Source: Blastocatellia bacterium
GTDB taxonomy: Bacteria > Acidobacteriota > Blastocatellia > Chloracidobacteriales > JADJPF01
DNA length: 64,000 nucleotides
Reading direction: 5' to 3'
Assembly (NCBI GenBank): GCA_016713405.1
Contig: JADJPF010000007.1
Coordinates: 62,001-126,000 of the forward strand
The position numbers and the translations under genes are program-made. Below, in pieces: positions 55,487 through 63,596 of the stretch. Below the pieces are notes generated by a model. It searched no databases, had not been told where the DNA came from, and saw only the letters and a program-made list of their open reading frames with translations. Within the stretch, counting starts at the first letter, position 1. Each line of letters opens with the position of its first letter.

Positions 55487-56077
55487 TTACACCTTAGCCA
55501 AAGTTAGCCCAGATTGATCTTGATACTTTCCTTGACGATCACTATAAGATGTCTCACATTCTTCATCTGACTGAAAAAACAAGATTTGTACAAAACCTTC
55601 TTCAGCAAATAACCTAACAGGCAGATTTGCTGCATTATAAAGCTCTATAACTAGCCGTCCTCGCCAATTAGCTTCTAGCGGGGTTGTGTTAACAACTATT
55701 CCACATCTTGCATAAGTTGATTTACCTAATGCAATGGCTGTTACATTACGAGGAATATTAAAACGTTCAATGGTAATACCTAAGGCATAAGAATGTGGAG
55801 GGAGTAGCCAATAAGTTGAGCCATCTGCATCAGTTCTTAAAGGGATATCCAGTAAGCTTTTAGAGTCAAATTGTTTTGGGTTAATTTCTGTACCTTGAAT
55901 AGGGGAAAAAACCTTAAATTCATCTCGTGCTAGTCTACAATCATAGCCATAACTAGACAAGCCACAACTAATAATCCTACGATTATCTACCTGTCTTAAC
56001 AAGCTAGTTTCAAAAGGTGTGATTAACTCGGCAGTTTCACACATATGTTTAATCCATTTATCTGATTTAATCGCCAT
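55487..56077 (-). CDS. dcd: dCTP deaminase
   Basis: The 196-residue enzyme makes dUTP from dCTP for thymidylate synthesis. Conserved blocks: ISCGLSSYGYDCRLARDEFKVF, LLPPHSYALGITIERFNIPRNV, ALGKSTYARCGIVVNTTPLEANWRG (with the catalytic Glu in LEANWRG) and the C-terminal EGFVQILFFQSDEECETSYSDRQGKYQDQSGL. The length is normal for the monofunctional E. coli-like enzyme. It is transcribed leftwards. Confidence 0.94.
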   Translation of the reverse strand: MAIKSDKWIKHMCETAELITPFETSLLRQVDNRRIISCGLSSYGYDCRLARDEFKVFSPIQGTEINPKQFDSKSLLDIPLRTDADGSTYWLLPPHSYALGITIERFNIPRNVTAIALGKSTYARCGIVVNTTPLEANWRGRLVIELYNAANLPVRLFAEEGFVQILFFQSDEECETSYSDRQGKYQDQSGLTLAKV

Positions 56078-56330
56078 GTTTTTTCCTAAAATTAATTTTT
56101 CCTAAAATTAGCAGGCATTTATAGCAGTAGCTTAGAGTCTTTTCCAGTAAAATTAGCAGTTTGGTAAATTTCTATGTTAGCTATTTATCAGGCAAAAAAT
56201 TTATTAAAAGAAAATTAGGCTTATCTTCAAAAAGCTGGATATGCTATATTTCCTATACATTAAAATAGTGGCTAATATAAAGCTAATCACTTCGTCAAAC
56301 TAAGATTTTTACCTTGCTGGTGAGGTTTTG

Positions 56331-57959
56331 ATGCGAACAAAAAGAACTTTTACTGTATTAATTTTTGCAATAATGTTAATGGGAACGTTAGCTGGTGGAT
56401 TTTATAGTCATAAAGTCCAAGCTACAAATCCTGGCAGTCAAGTGCGTACAACAGATATAGAGAGTATTTTCACTGAAGCACTTAATGTAGTAGAGACAAA
56501 TTATGTTGATGAAATTAAACATGATAATCTTACTAAAGTTGCTATCCAAAACATGTTACGCACATTAGATCCACACTCAAATTATTTTGATAGCAAAGAG
56601 TTTCAAGAACTACAAAGAGAACAACATAGCCAATTTTTTGGCATTGGTGTCACAATAAATCGGCGTAATAACCGAGTTTTTATCCTTTCTGCCATCAAAG
56701 GCACACCAGCAGAACAAGCCGGCCTACGCTATGGAGATGCTATCCTAAAAGTTAATGATAAATTAGCAACAGAATGGTCAACTCAAGAAGTACTAGAAAA
56801 TGTACGTGGGCCAAAAGGAGAACCTGTAGAAATTGAAGTAGAACGTGCAGGAGTTCCTAAACCACTCACTTTTAAGATTGTTCGGGATGCTGTTCCCCTA
56901 CCCTCCATACGTAATGCTTTTATGGTTAAGCCAGGTGTTGGGTATATTGCTTTAGTAGGAGGCTTTAATCACACTACAGAGGATGAATTACTACAAGCAA
57001 TGGAAGGTCTTAAGTCTGAAGGAATGAAATCCTTAATCTTAGATGTACGTAATAATCCTGGTGGATTATTAACTCAAGCTATCAAAGTTTCCAATATATT
57101 TTTGCAAAAAGGTCAAAGTATTGTTTCCATCAGAGGACGAGACAATCGCACAGAATCCCGGTCACATGACGCTAATAATTCTGCTCCAGAAGATATACCA
57201 CTAGTTATTTTAATTAATCGTAGTACAGCATCAGCCTCAGAAATTGTTGCTGGAGCAATTCAAGATCATGATCGAGGAATAATTGTTGGTGAAAGCAGTT
57301 TTGGTAAAGGTTTAGTACAAACCGTTTTTAGGCTTCCTTATGGCTCTGGCCTTACTCTAACGACTGCAAAATACTACACACCTAGCGGAAGACTTATACA
57401 ACGCGATTATTCAGGGCTATCATTTTATGAATATTATTCCAACCACTTTAAGCAAGATGCTAAACAACCTGTAGGTGAGAAACATCGCACAGATTCAGGA
57501 AGGGATGTTTATAGTGGTGGGGGAATTAAGCCAGATGTAGAGGTAAAATTATCAGAGTTTACTCCTGTAAGAGCAAAACTATTTAATGCTACATTTGCTT
57601 TTGCTAGGGAACTTACGGCTGGCCTTATACCTGGACAAGCCCAATTTAAAGTAACTCGAACAAGCTTTAACCATAAATTAAGTGCTGATGAATTTGTGGT
57701 GACAGATAAGGTAGTTGCTGCTTTTCAAACTTTTATTTCTAGTAAAGAAAGAGAAAATTTAAAGGTTACAGAAGCACAGTTTAACGAAAATTTAGACTAT
57801 ATAAAACGCAGAATCCGTGAAGAAGCTGTTACTGCTGCTTATGGTACAGAAGTAGGAAATCAAGTTTTATTAGAAGGTGATGAGCAAGTTTTAAGAGCAG
57901 TCGATGAATTGCCAAATGCAAGACAATTAGCAGAAAATGCTTATAGCAAAAAGCAATAA
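56331..57959 (+). CDS. S41 C-terminal processing peptidase with PDZ domain (paralogue 2)
   Basis: The start is the ATG at 56331, six bases after GAGG; a TTG one codon upstream is possible. The 542-residue protease has an N-terminal hydrophobic segment (FAIMLMGTLAGGFY). A PDZ domain lies after QFFGIGVTINRR, and the catalytic core has Ser in NRSTASASEIVAGAIQDHD and Lys in SFGKGLVQTVF. Its layout closely parallels the protein at 9905-11539. It is followed ten bases later by a DUF3703 gene. Confidence 0.92.
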   Translation: MRTKRTFTVLIFAIMLMGTLAGGFYSHKVQATNPGSQVRTTDIESIFTEALNVVETNYVDEIKHDNLTKVAIQNMLRTLDPHSNYFDSKEFQELQREQHSQFFGIGVTINRRNNRVFILSAIKGTPAEQAGLRYGDAILKVNDKLATEWSTQEVLENVRGPKGEPVEIEVERAGVPKPLTFKIVRDAVPLPSIRNAFMVKPGVGYIALVGGFNHTTEDELLQAMEGLKSEGMKSLILDVRNNPGGLLTQAIKVSNIFLQKGQSIVSIRGRDNRTESRSHDANNSAPEDIPLVILINRSTASASEIVAGAIQDHDRGIIVGESSFGKGLVQTVFRLPYGSGLTLTTAKYYTPSGRLIQRDYSGLSFYEYYSNHFKQDAKQPVGEKHRTDSGRDVYSGGGIKPDVEVKLSEFTPVRAKLFNATFAFARELTAGLIPGQAQFKVTRTSFNHKLSADEFVVTDKVVAAFQTFISSKERENLKVTEAQFNENLDYIKRRIREEAVTAAYGTEVGNQVLLEGDEQVLRAVDELPNARQLAENAYSKKQ

Positions 57960-57968
57960 AGACTTTGT

Positions 57969-58313
57969 ATGAATACTCAAGTAAGACAAGCTTTTGATAC
58001 GGAAATGAAAGTAGCAAAAGAATTTTTTGCTAAAGGAGATTTAGAAAAAAGTTTTAAGCATTTAGAACGCGCCCATGTTCTTGGACAACTTTATGTTGTA
58101 GCTCATGTTAAATCTCACTGGTGGATGTTAAAAGTTGGGTTTTGCAGGGCTTCAGTGCAAGAGATTTTAGGTCAAACTGTACGAATTATTTTTGGGGCTT
58201 TAGGTTCTGCTGTTGGAATTGTTCCTGTTGGTAATACTGGAGGAACAAATATTAGTATGTTTGCTAGATTACCTATTCAACCAGATATAGCAAAAATTCT
58301 TAATAAAATTTAA
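57969..58313 (+). CDS. DUF3703 family protein
   Basis: 114 residues beginning TQVRQAFDTEMKVAKEFFAKGD, then LEKSFKHLERAHVLGQ and AHVKSHWWMLKVGF, with GTNISMFARLPIQPDI at the end, the standard DUF3703 pattern. The family is small and of unknown function; the N-terminal half resembles a TPR helix pair. It is next to the S41 protease gene, and a strong terminator follows. Confidence 0.8.
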   Translation: MNTQVRQAFDTEMKVAKEFFAKGDLEKSFKHLERAHVLGQLYVVAHVKSHWWMLKVGFCRASVQEILGQTVRIIFGALGSAVGIVPVGNTGGTNISMFARLPIQPDIAKILNKI

Positions 58314-58324
58314 GTTTCCAAATT

Positions 58325-58370
58325 ATAAATCGCACTAACTTTTATAAATAGAAAAGTTAGTGCGATTTAT
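58325..58370 (+). terminator. Strong bidirectional intrinsic terminator
   Basis: ATAAATCGCACTAACTTTT (58325-58343) pairs perfectly with AAAAGTTAGTGCGATTTAT (58352-58370), a 19-bp stem with an 8-base loop, followed by TTTTTTTATTTTTT. It separates two convergent genes. Confidence 0.9.
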
Positions 58371-58399
58371 TTTTTTATTTTTTGCTAAAGTGTTTAAGT

Positions 58400-59479
58400 T
58401 TATACACCTTCTAAGGTCAGAGAACGTTCAAAGTCGCCAACACTTGAAGCAGCAGCCTTAGCTACTTGTAAGCTTAACTTGCCTTCATGATAGAGTTGTA
58501 ACAAATGTTGATCAAAAGTTTGCATTCCATAATGATCACGTCCGCGTTCCATATGTGCTGCAATTTCATTAGTTTTTTCAGCATTTTTAATACAATCTTG
58601 TATAGCATGAGTTGTGCGCATTATTTCTACAGCCGGGACTCGACCATTTCCGCTTTTATGAGGCAGTAGACGTAGTGACATAATAGCCCCTAAGTTTTCA
58701 GCAATTCTATAACGAATAGAAGTATGTTCTTCAGCAGGATAAAAACTTAATAAACGACCTATAGTTTTTTGCACATCTGTAGTATGAATTGCACTCATAA
58801 CTAAATGTCCTGTTTCTGCTGCACGTAAGGCTGTATCAAAGGTTTCACCATCTCTAATTTCACCAACCATAATTACGTCAGGATCTTGTCGTAATGCTGT
58901 TCGTAGCGCATCACGGAAAGTGCGGGTATCTTCGCCTATTTCGCGTTGTGTAATAACGGCTTTTTGGTTTTTATAAAGAAATTCTATAGGGTCTTCAATA
59001 GTAATAACATGTACTTTACGGTTACGGTTAATATGTTCAATCATTGCTGACATGCTAGTAGATTTACCATTCCCAGTTGCCCCAGTAATTAGAACTAACC
59101 CACGAGTTAGATCGGCAATATCAGCAAGTGTTGGAGGAAGGCTTAAATTTTGAAAAGTTCGGGCTTCAATTGGAATAGCTCTAAGTACAACTGCAAAAGT
59201 ACCACGCTGCTTAAAAACATTAGCACGAAAACGACCAGCCCCTTCAATTCCGTAAGAAATATCTCGTTCTACAAACTCATCATAATCATGTAAGCGTTCG
59301 TTTTTTAGTAAAATACGAGCTATTGATTCTGTATCAGCAGAAGTAAGCACTTCATACTTAACATCCATTAATGCGCCATTATAACGAAATAGAGGCACAC
59401 TTCCTGATTGGAAGTGAATATCAGAAACACCACTTTTGACCGCCATGGTCAGAATTCTATCCAGAACTTTTTTTTCCAT
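58400..59479 (-). CDS. Type IV pilus twitching ATPase, PilT/PilU family
   Basis: A 359-residue retraction ATPase. The N-terminal PAS-like domain is SGVSDIHFQSGSVPLF. The ATPase domain has Walker A GATGNGKSTSMSAMIEHIN, the Asp-box VHVITIEDPIEF, Walker B DPDVIMVGEIRDGETFDTALRAAETGHLVMSAIHTT and the His-box. The C-terminus has MQTFDQHLLQLYHEGKLS. PilT versus PilU cannot be separated with confidence; the AIRNLIRE motif of PilT is replaced by AIQDCIKNAEK. No pilus genes are adjacent. Confidence 0.88.
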   Translation of the reverse strand: MEKKVLDRILTMAVKSGVSDIHFQSGSVPLFRYNGALMDVKYEVLTSADTESIARILLKNERLHDYDEFVERDISYGIEGAGRFRANVFKQRGTFAVVLRAIPIEARTFQNLSLPPTLADIADLTRGLVLITGATGNGKSTSMSAMIEHINRNRKVHVITIEDPIEFLYKNQKAVITQREIGEDTRTFRDALRTALRQDPDVIMVGEIRDGETFDTALRAAETGHLVMSAIHTTDVQKTIGRLLSFYPAEEHTSIRYRIAENLGAIMSLRLLPHKSGNGRVPAVEIMRTTHAIQDCIKNAEKTNEIAAHMERGRDHYGMQTFDQHLLQLYHEGKLSLQVAKAAASSVGDFERSLTLEGV

Positions 59480-59569
59480 GCCGCTTAAGCCTTTCCTTAT
59501 TAGTTATGACGATTGCTAGGTTTATGAAAACCTTACTTTCTCACAAACTAGTATTGCAATCAAGAGAAA

Positions 59570-59602
59570 AGCCAGCAATCTACTAATAAAGTAGTGCTGG
59601 CT
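59570..59602 (-). terminator. Intrinsic terminator after atpE
   Basis: On the minus strand AGCCAGCACTACT and AGTAGATTGCTGGCT form a stem with one bulge, followed by TTTTCT, about 25 bases beyond the atpE stop. Confidence 0.75.
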
Positions 59603-59628
59603 TTAAAAACCAAGCAAGTTATTAATAA

Positions 59629-59934
59629 TTATTGACCTAAGAGTACAGTTACAAAGGTTAATAATACTAATGTTTCAATAAGTGCTAAACCTAAAATCAT
59701 CATAGTGAAAATACGTGGGCCAGCACCAGGATTTCTTGCTGTTCCTTCACAAGCAGCAGCAATAGCTTTTCCGTCGCCCAAAGCACCACCTAAAGCAGCA
59801 ACAGCAACAGCAAATGCACCAGTAATTTTAATTAATGGACGATCAGCCCCAGCCGCATCTTGAGCTAAAGCTGTGGTAGCAAATAAAAACATCATTGAAG
59901 CGATAGAAAGTAATCTAACTAAGTTGAATTTCAT
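59629..59934 (-). CDS. atpE: ATP synthase Fo subunit c with cleavable-looking N-terminal signal
   Basis: 101 residues. The rotor hairpin has helix 1 (ITGAFAVAVAALGGALGDGKAIAAACEGTARNPGA) with the polar loop ARNP, and helix 2 (FTMMILGLALIETLVLLTFVTVLL) with the ion-binding Glu in LALIETLV. Before it is a typical signal peptide (LLSIASMMFLFATTALAQDAAGA), unusual because most c subunits lack one. Whether it uses H+ or Na+ cannot be settled: the Gln that many Na+ forms have in helix 1 is absent. It lies 223 bp after atpB. Confidence 0.93.
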   Translation of the reverse strand: MKFNLVRLLSIASMMFLFATTALAQDAAGADRPLIKITGAFAVAVAALGGALGDGKAIAAACEGTARNPGAGPRIFTMMILGLALIETLVLLTFVTVLLGQ

Positions 59935-60156
59935 AAATTTTCCCCTGAATTTAAGTTAAATTTTAATAATTGACAAACAGAGGTAATTTTTTGCTTATCT
60001 GCAAGGTATGATAACATTTCCCACCCGGTAAACACTTGACACCGTACAGCAAGGCTCCAGACAGTTGGAAAAAAAGATATATATATAATGGTGCAGATAA
60101 AGAAAACTTTTAACCTCAAAGAACAATTAAAGATAAAGCCAAGTTATAAAAAACTT

Positions 60157-61029
60157 TTAGTGAGCCGAAGCATGCGCTCCTTCATGCTCATCGTGATGAT
60201 CGTCATGGTGATCATCATGTGGAACTGTTTCACTTAAGTAAACACAAGAAAGAACCACAAATATAAAGGTTTGTACAAAGGATACAAACACAGCTAAAAC
60301 CAGTAAAAATGCTGGAACTAGTACAGGTACTAATCCGCCAACTATTTCAGCTATCTGCTCATCAGCATAAATATTAACAAAGAGTCGTAATCCTAAAGTA
60401 AAAGGTCTAAATAAATTACTAATTATTTCTACTACAAAAATAATTACACCAAAAAGGATAAGGAAACCCTTCATAAGTTCTGGGCCACCCATAAAGTGTT
60501 TTAAGTAGCCAAAACCTTGTTGCTTAAAGCCCCTGGAAATATAGTAGACAAAAGAAAACAACCCCAATGCCCAAGTAACATTTGGATTAACTGTTGCTGC
60601 TTTTAGACCAGGAATAACACCCATCAAATTAGAAACTAAAATAAATATTGAAAATGATGCAATAACAGCTAAATACCGTCGGCCATATGCACCAACAATT
60701 TGGTCTAATAAATCTCTAATTTGTAAAATAGCTCCTTCTAGGATTTGTTGACGGTTAGAAGGGTTATCTACGGAAAGTTTACCACGAAATAAGTAAAGAC
60801 CTAGAGTACAAATAAGTACAGAAATAATTACTAAAGTTATATGTTCAGGAATAGCATTATGAGGATCACCTTGCCAATTAGGATTAATACTTTGCATTAT
60901 GGCTTTTTGAATAGGAAAGACAACTGGGCCGAGGATATGATTTACTTGTTCAGCAATCCAGACTACATGATGGCCGCCGCCTTCTTTAGCATTTGTTGCT
61001 TGTTCTGCCCAAAAAAACGTTGCTAGCAT
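60157..61029 (-). CDS. atpB: ATP synthase Fo subunit a
   Basis: The 290-residue stator subunit of the Fo motor. Helices include the functional one with the essential Arg in PFTLGLRLFVNIYADEQIAEIVGG. N-terminal AEQATNAKEGGGHHVVWIAEQVN and NLMGVIPGLKAATVNPN are family-like. The last 20 residues are a His/Asp-rich tail (DDHHDDHHDEHEGAHASAH) that is not typical and might bind metal. It is preceded by an atpI-like gene and followed by atpE; the F1 genes are not in the window. Confidence 0.95.
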   Translation of the reverse strand: MLATFFWAEQATNAKEGGGHHVVWIAEQVNHILGPVVFPIQKAIMQSINPNWQGDPHNAIPEHITLVIISVLICTLGLYLFRGKLSVDNPSNRQQILEGAILQIRDLLDQIVGAYGRRYLAVIASFSIFILVSNLMGVIPGLKAATVNPNVTWALGLFSFVYYISRGFKQQGFGYLKHFMGGPELMKGFLILFGVIIFVVEIISNLFRPFTLGLRLFVNIYADEQIAEIVGGLVPVLVPAFLLVLAVFVSFVQTFIFVVLSCVYLSETVPHDDHHDDHHDEHEGAHASAH

Positions 61030-61055
61030 TTACTATCCCTTTCTTTTTGTTGATC

Positions 61056-61511
61056 TTAAGATTTGTTTTCAAATAATAAAAAGCGAATTTGAACTAATAC
61101 TTCTAACATTGCGGCACTAACAAAGGTTAATAATCCTACGGTAATGCCTAAAGTTAATGTTTTACCACTAAAACTAAATGATAAAGCTAAAATGCCCAAA
61201 ATAAATATCCAGCGAAAAATAAACCTACTAACACCAGCTAATCCGCCTTTTGGCATTTGGCCTTGAGTTACATCTAATAATATATTTTTTAAGCTTTTAT
61301 CTAACCAATAGTAATTAAAGTAGGATAGTATTGCACCTAAAGTAACACCAATAGCAAAAAGCTTAGTACCAAATAGAAAGGCTAAAAATATAAAGAGCAA
61401 GATTGAAATAATGATATTTTTTTTCAAGCGATGTTTAATCGCTAAAGGATTAGTTGCTGGTGATTCTAATTGATGGTCAATTAAATTTTCTTTAGACACT
61501 TTATCCACCAT
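61056..61511 (-). CDS. ATP synthase subunit I-like protein
   Basis: 151 residues with four hydrophobic helices (KNIIISILLFIFLAFLFGTKLFAIGVTLGAILSYFNYY; FIFRWIFILGILALSFSF; LGITVGLLTFVSAAMLEVLVQIRFL) and no catalytic motif. Position directly before atpB on the same strand and the size and topology match AtpI/UncI proteins, assembly factors of the c ring. The identification rests on position and topology rather than on strong sequence motifs. Confidence 0.7.
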   Translation of the reverse strand: MVDKVSKENLIDHQLESPATNPLAIKHRLKKNIIISILLFIFLAFLFGTKLFAIGVTLGAILSYFNYYWLDKSLKNILLDVTQGQMPKGGLAGVSRFIFRWIFILGILALSFSFSGKTLTLGITVGLLTFVSAAMLEVLVQIRFLLFENKS

Positions 61512-61594
61512 TACACAAGCTGACCATAATAGCTAGAATTATTTTTAATGTCTAGTTGTCTTTGGCGAACTTGCAAAAACATCCGATATATTGC

Positions 61595-61623
61595 TTGACA
61601 AGAGAGATTAATTTTTTTATTCT
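61595..61623 (+). promoter_or_regulatory. Sigma-70-type promoter for the rplM-rpsI unit
   Basis: TTGACA (61595-61600) and TATTCT (61618-61623) are spaced 17 bp apart, 44 bp before the rplM start codon. Confidence 0.6.
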
Positions 61624-61666
61624 TCCCGTTCGTCCCTTTTACGACCCTATTGGAGAATCTTTAATT

Positions 61667-62128
61667 ATGTCAACCTATTTTCCAAGTGGAAAAAATTTAG
61701 AAGCTTCGCGTAAGTGGTATATTATTGATGCTACAGGACTAACAGTTGGTCGTTTAGCATCAAACATTGCTACAATTTTAATGGGGAAAAACAAACCTAG
61801 TTATACCCCATTTCTTGATATGGGTGATCATGTCATCATTGTTAACTCAGAAAAAGTGATTTTTTCTGGTAACAAATGGGAAGACAAAATGTATCGTCAT
61901 CATACACTTTGGCCCGGTGGCATAAAGCAAACTATGGCTAGAGATATGTTTGCACGTCATCCAGAACGAATTATTGAATATGCAGTTAGTGGTATGTTAC
62001 CAAAAACTAAACTTGGGCGTGCTATGGCTAAAAAACTTTGTGTTTATGTTGGCCCAGATCACCCTCATCAGGCGCAAAAACCTGAAAAATTAGTTGTTAA
62101 TATACAAGCACCTAGCCGCCGTATATAA
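61667..62128 (+). CDS. rplM: 50S ribosomal protein L13
   Basis: 153 residues from the ATG at 61667. A longer frame to 61556 exists but runs across the promoter. L13 signature blocks: RKWYIIDATGLTVGRLASNIATILMGKNKPSYTPFLDMGDHVIIVN, KMYRHHTLWPGG, and AVSGMLPKTKLGRAMAKKLCVYVGPDHPHQAQKP. It is followed by rpsI, the usual pairing. Confidence 0.98.
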   Translation: MSTYFPSGKNLEASRKWYIIDATGLTVGRLASNIATILMGKNKPSYTPFLDMGDHVIIVNSEKVIFSGNKWEDKMYRHHTLWPGGIKQTMARDMFARHPERIIEYAVSGMLPKTKLGRAMAKKLCVYVGPDHPHQAQKPEKLVVNIQAPSRRI

Positions 62129-62178
62129 ACTCTTAAAATAAAATTTTTATCTTTTCAAAAAGTCTGAGGAGAAAGCAA

Positions 62179-62574
62179 GTGGCAGAAACTGTACAAAATT
62201 ATGGTACAGGCCGTCGTAAAACCGCCGTTGCGCGGGTTTTTATTCGTCCTGGCGAAGGTAATATTACTGTTAATAAAAGAGCTTTAGAAACTTACTTTCC
62301 TAATGAAACCCATCGAATGATTATTCGTCAACCATTGGTTCTTACTGATACCAATGGAAAATTTGATGTTTTAGTCAATGTACAGGGTGGAGGAACATCT
62401 GGACAAGCCGGGGCCGTGCGTCATGGTATTACCCGTGCTTTGATGGATTTTAATTCTGAATTACGCCGTAAACTTAAAAAGGCGGGTTTTGTTACCCGTG
62501 ATCCACGTGTTAAAGAGCGTAAAAAATACGGGCAAAAAGGCGCACGTAAACGCTTCCAATTCTCAAAACGTTAA
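62179..62574 (+). CDS. rpsI: 30S ribosomal protein S9
   Basis: 131 residues from a GTG preceded by GAGGAG. Family blocks: YGTGRRKTAVARVFIRPGEGNITVNKR, GGGTSGQAGAVRHGITRALMDF, and the C-terminal KYGQKGARKRFQFSKR that reaches the ribosomal P site. It is co-transcribed with rplM. Confidence 0.98.
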   Translation: MAETVQNYGTGRRKTAVARVFIRPGEGNITVNKRALETYFPNETHRMIIRQPLVLTDTNGKFDVLVNVQGGGTSGQAGAVRHGITRALMDFNSELRRKLKKAGFVTRDPRVKERKKYGQKGARKRFQFSKR

Positions 62575-62590
62575 AAATTTTCTATTTCTC

Positions 62591-62659
62591 AGGCCGCAAA
62601 TGCGAGTTGCTACCAAAAGGTGGTATTGTTGGATTTGTGGCCTTAGGCTTAAACTCGCA
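62591..62659 (+). promoter_or_regulatory. Candidate pseudoknotted 5' leader of rpsB
   Basis: AGGCCGCAAAT (62591-62601) pairs with ATTTGTGGCCT (62633-62643), allowing one G-U pair. A second stem links TGCGAGTT (62601-62608), inside the first loop, to AACTCGCA (62652-62659) outside it, which is the topology of a pseudoknot. A small ACC-AAAA-GGT hairpin sits inside. Such pseudoknotted leaders for S2 autoregulation are known in other bacteria. The Shine-Dalgarno is 12 bases downstream. Confidence 0.5.
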
Positions 62660-62681
62660 CCATTAAATTTAGGAGGTCAGC

Positions 62682-63506
62682 TTGTCAGTTGGAGTAACTA
62701 TGAAAGAGTTGCTTGAAGCTGGTGTACATTTTGGACATCAGGTCAGGCGATGGAATCCAAAGATGAAAGATTATATCTTTGGCGAACGCAATGGTATTTA
62801 CATTATAGATTTACAAAAAACCCAAAGATTATTTAAAGAAGCCGTTAAATTTGTCACCCAGGCCGCCACAGAAGGAAAAACCTTTCTCTTTGTTGGTACA
62901 AAACGCCAAGCACAAGATGCAATTGCTGAAGAAGCTGTTCGTTGTGGGCAATATTATGTTAACCAACGTTGGTTAGGGGGGTTGCTTACCAATTTTCAAA
63001 CCATTCAAAGATCAATTCGACGCTTAAAAGACCTTGAAGCAATGGAAACCGATGGTCGTTTTGATGCTTTACCCAAAAAAGAAGTTATTCAATTAAAACG
63101 TGAACGTACAGCTTTAGAGAAAAACCTTTCTGGCATTAAAGAAATGCCTAAATTGCCAGAGGTTATATTTATTATTGACTCTAAAAAAGAAGAAATTGCT
63201 GTTCATGAAGCAAATAGATTAGGTATTCCTATTGTGGCAATTGTTGATACTAATTGTGATCCTGATGGAATTGACTATGTAATTCCAGGTAATGATGATG
63301 CTTTAAGAGCAGTTCGTTTATTTACCTCAAAGATTGCAGATGCTGTCATAGAAGGCAATCAAATGGGAGCAGGCAAGGAAGAACCAGAAGCTTTAATAGT
63401 TGCAACAACAGTTGTTAATGATGGGCAAGCTGTTTCGGTAGCAGACTTAAAACCTGCTGGTTATGCTGAAGTAGAAGAATCAGAAGCACTTGAAAGTGAA
63501 GAATAG
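62682..63506 (+). CDS. rpsB: 30S ribosomal protein S2
   Basis: 274 residues. The start is TTG at 62682, five bases after a perfect AGGAGG; an ATG at 62700 is the alternative. Family blocks: MKELLEAGVHFGHQVRRWNPKMKDYIFGERNGIYIIDLQKT, NQRWLGGLLTNFQTI and IPIVAIVDTNCDPDGIDYVIPGNDDALRA. The acidic C-terminal tail is a little longer than in E. coli. tsf follows. Confidence 0.98.
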   Translation: MSVGVTMKELLEAGVHFGHQVRRWNPKMKDYIFGERNGIYIIDLQKTQRLFKEAVKFVTQAATEGKTFLFVGTKRQAQDAIAEEAVRCGQYYVNQRWLGGLLTNFQTIQRSIRRLKDLEAMETDGRFDALPKKEVIQLKRERTALEKNLSGIKEMPKLPEVIFIIDSKKEEIAVHEANRLGIPIVAIVDTNCDPDGIDYVIPGNDDALRAVRLFTSKIADAVIEGNQMGAGKEEPEALIVATTVVNDGQAVSVADLKPAGYAEVEESEALESEE

Positions 63507-63596
63507 CATTTTGCTAGGCTTATATATTTATACTTAATCTTATATATAAGGTAAGTAAATAATTAAATAGATAAAGTAAAATTTTGGAGGAATCAA

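Noticed and set aside
59931..60119. 62-residue open frame between atpB and atpE with a hydrophobic start
   Set aside because: Overlaps the atpE start, has no ribosome-binding site and no family likeness; the 223-bp gap is treated as leader.
61556..61666. Upstream extension of rplM
   Set aside because: It crosses the TTGACA/TATTCT promoter, and L13 proteins begin at the ATG at 61667.
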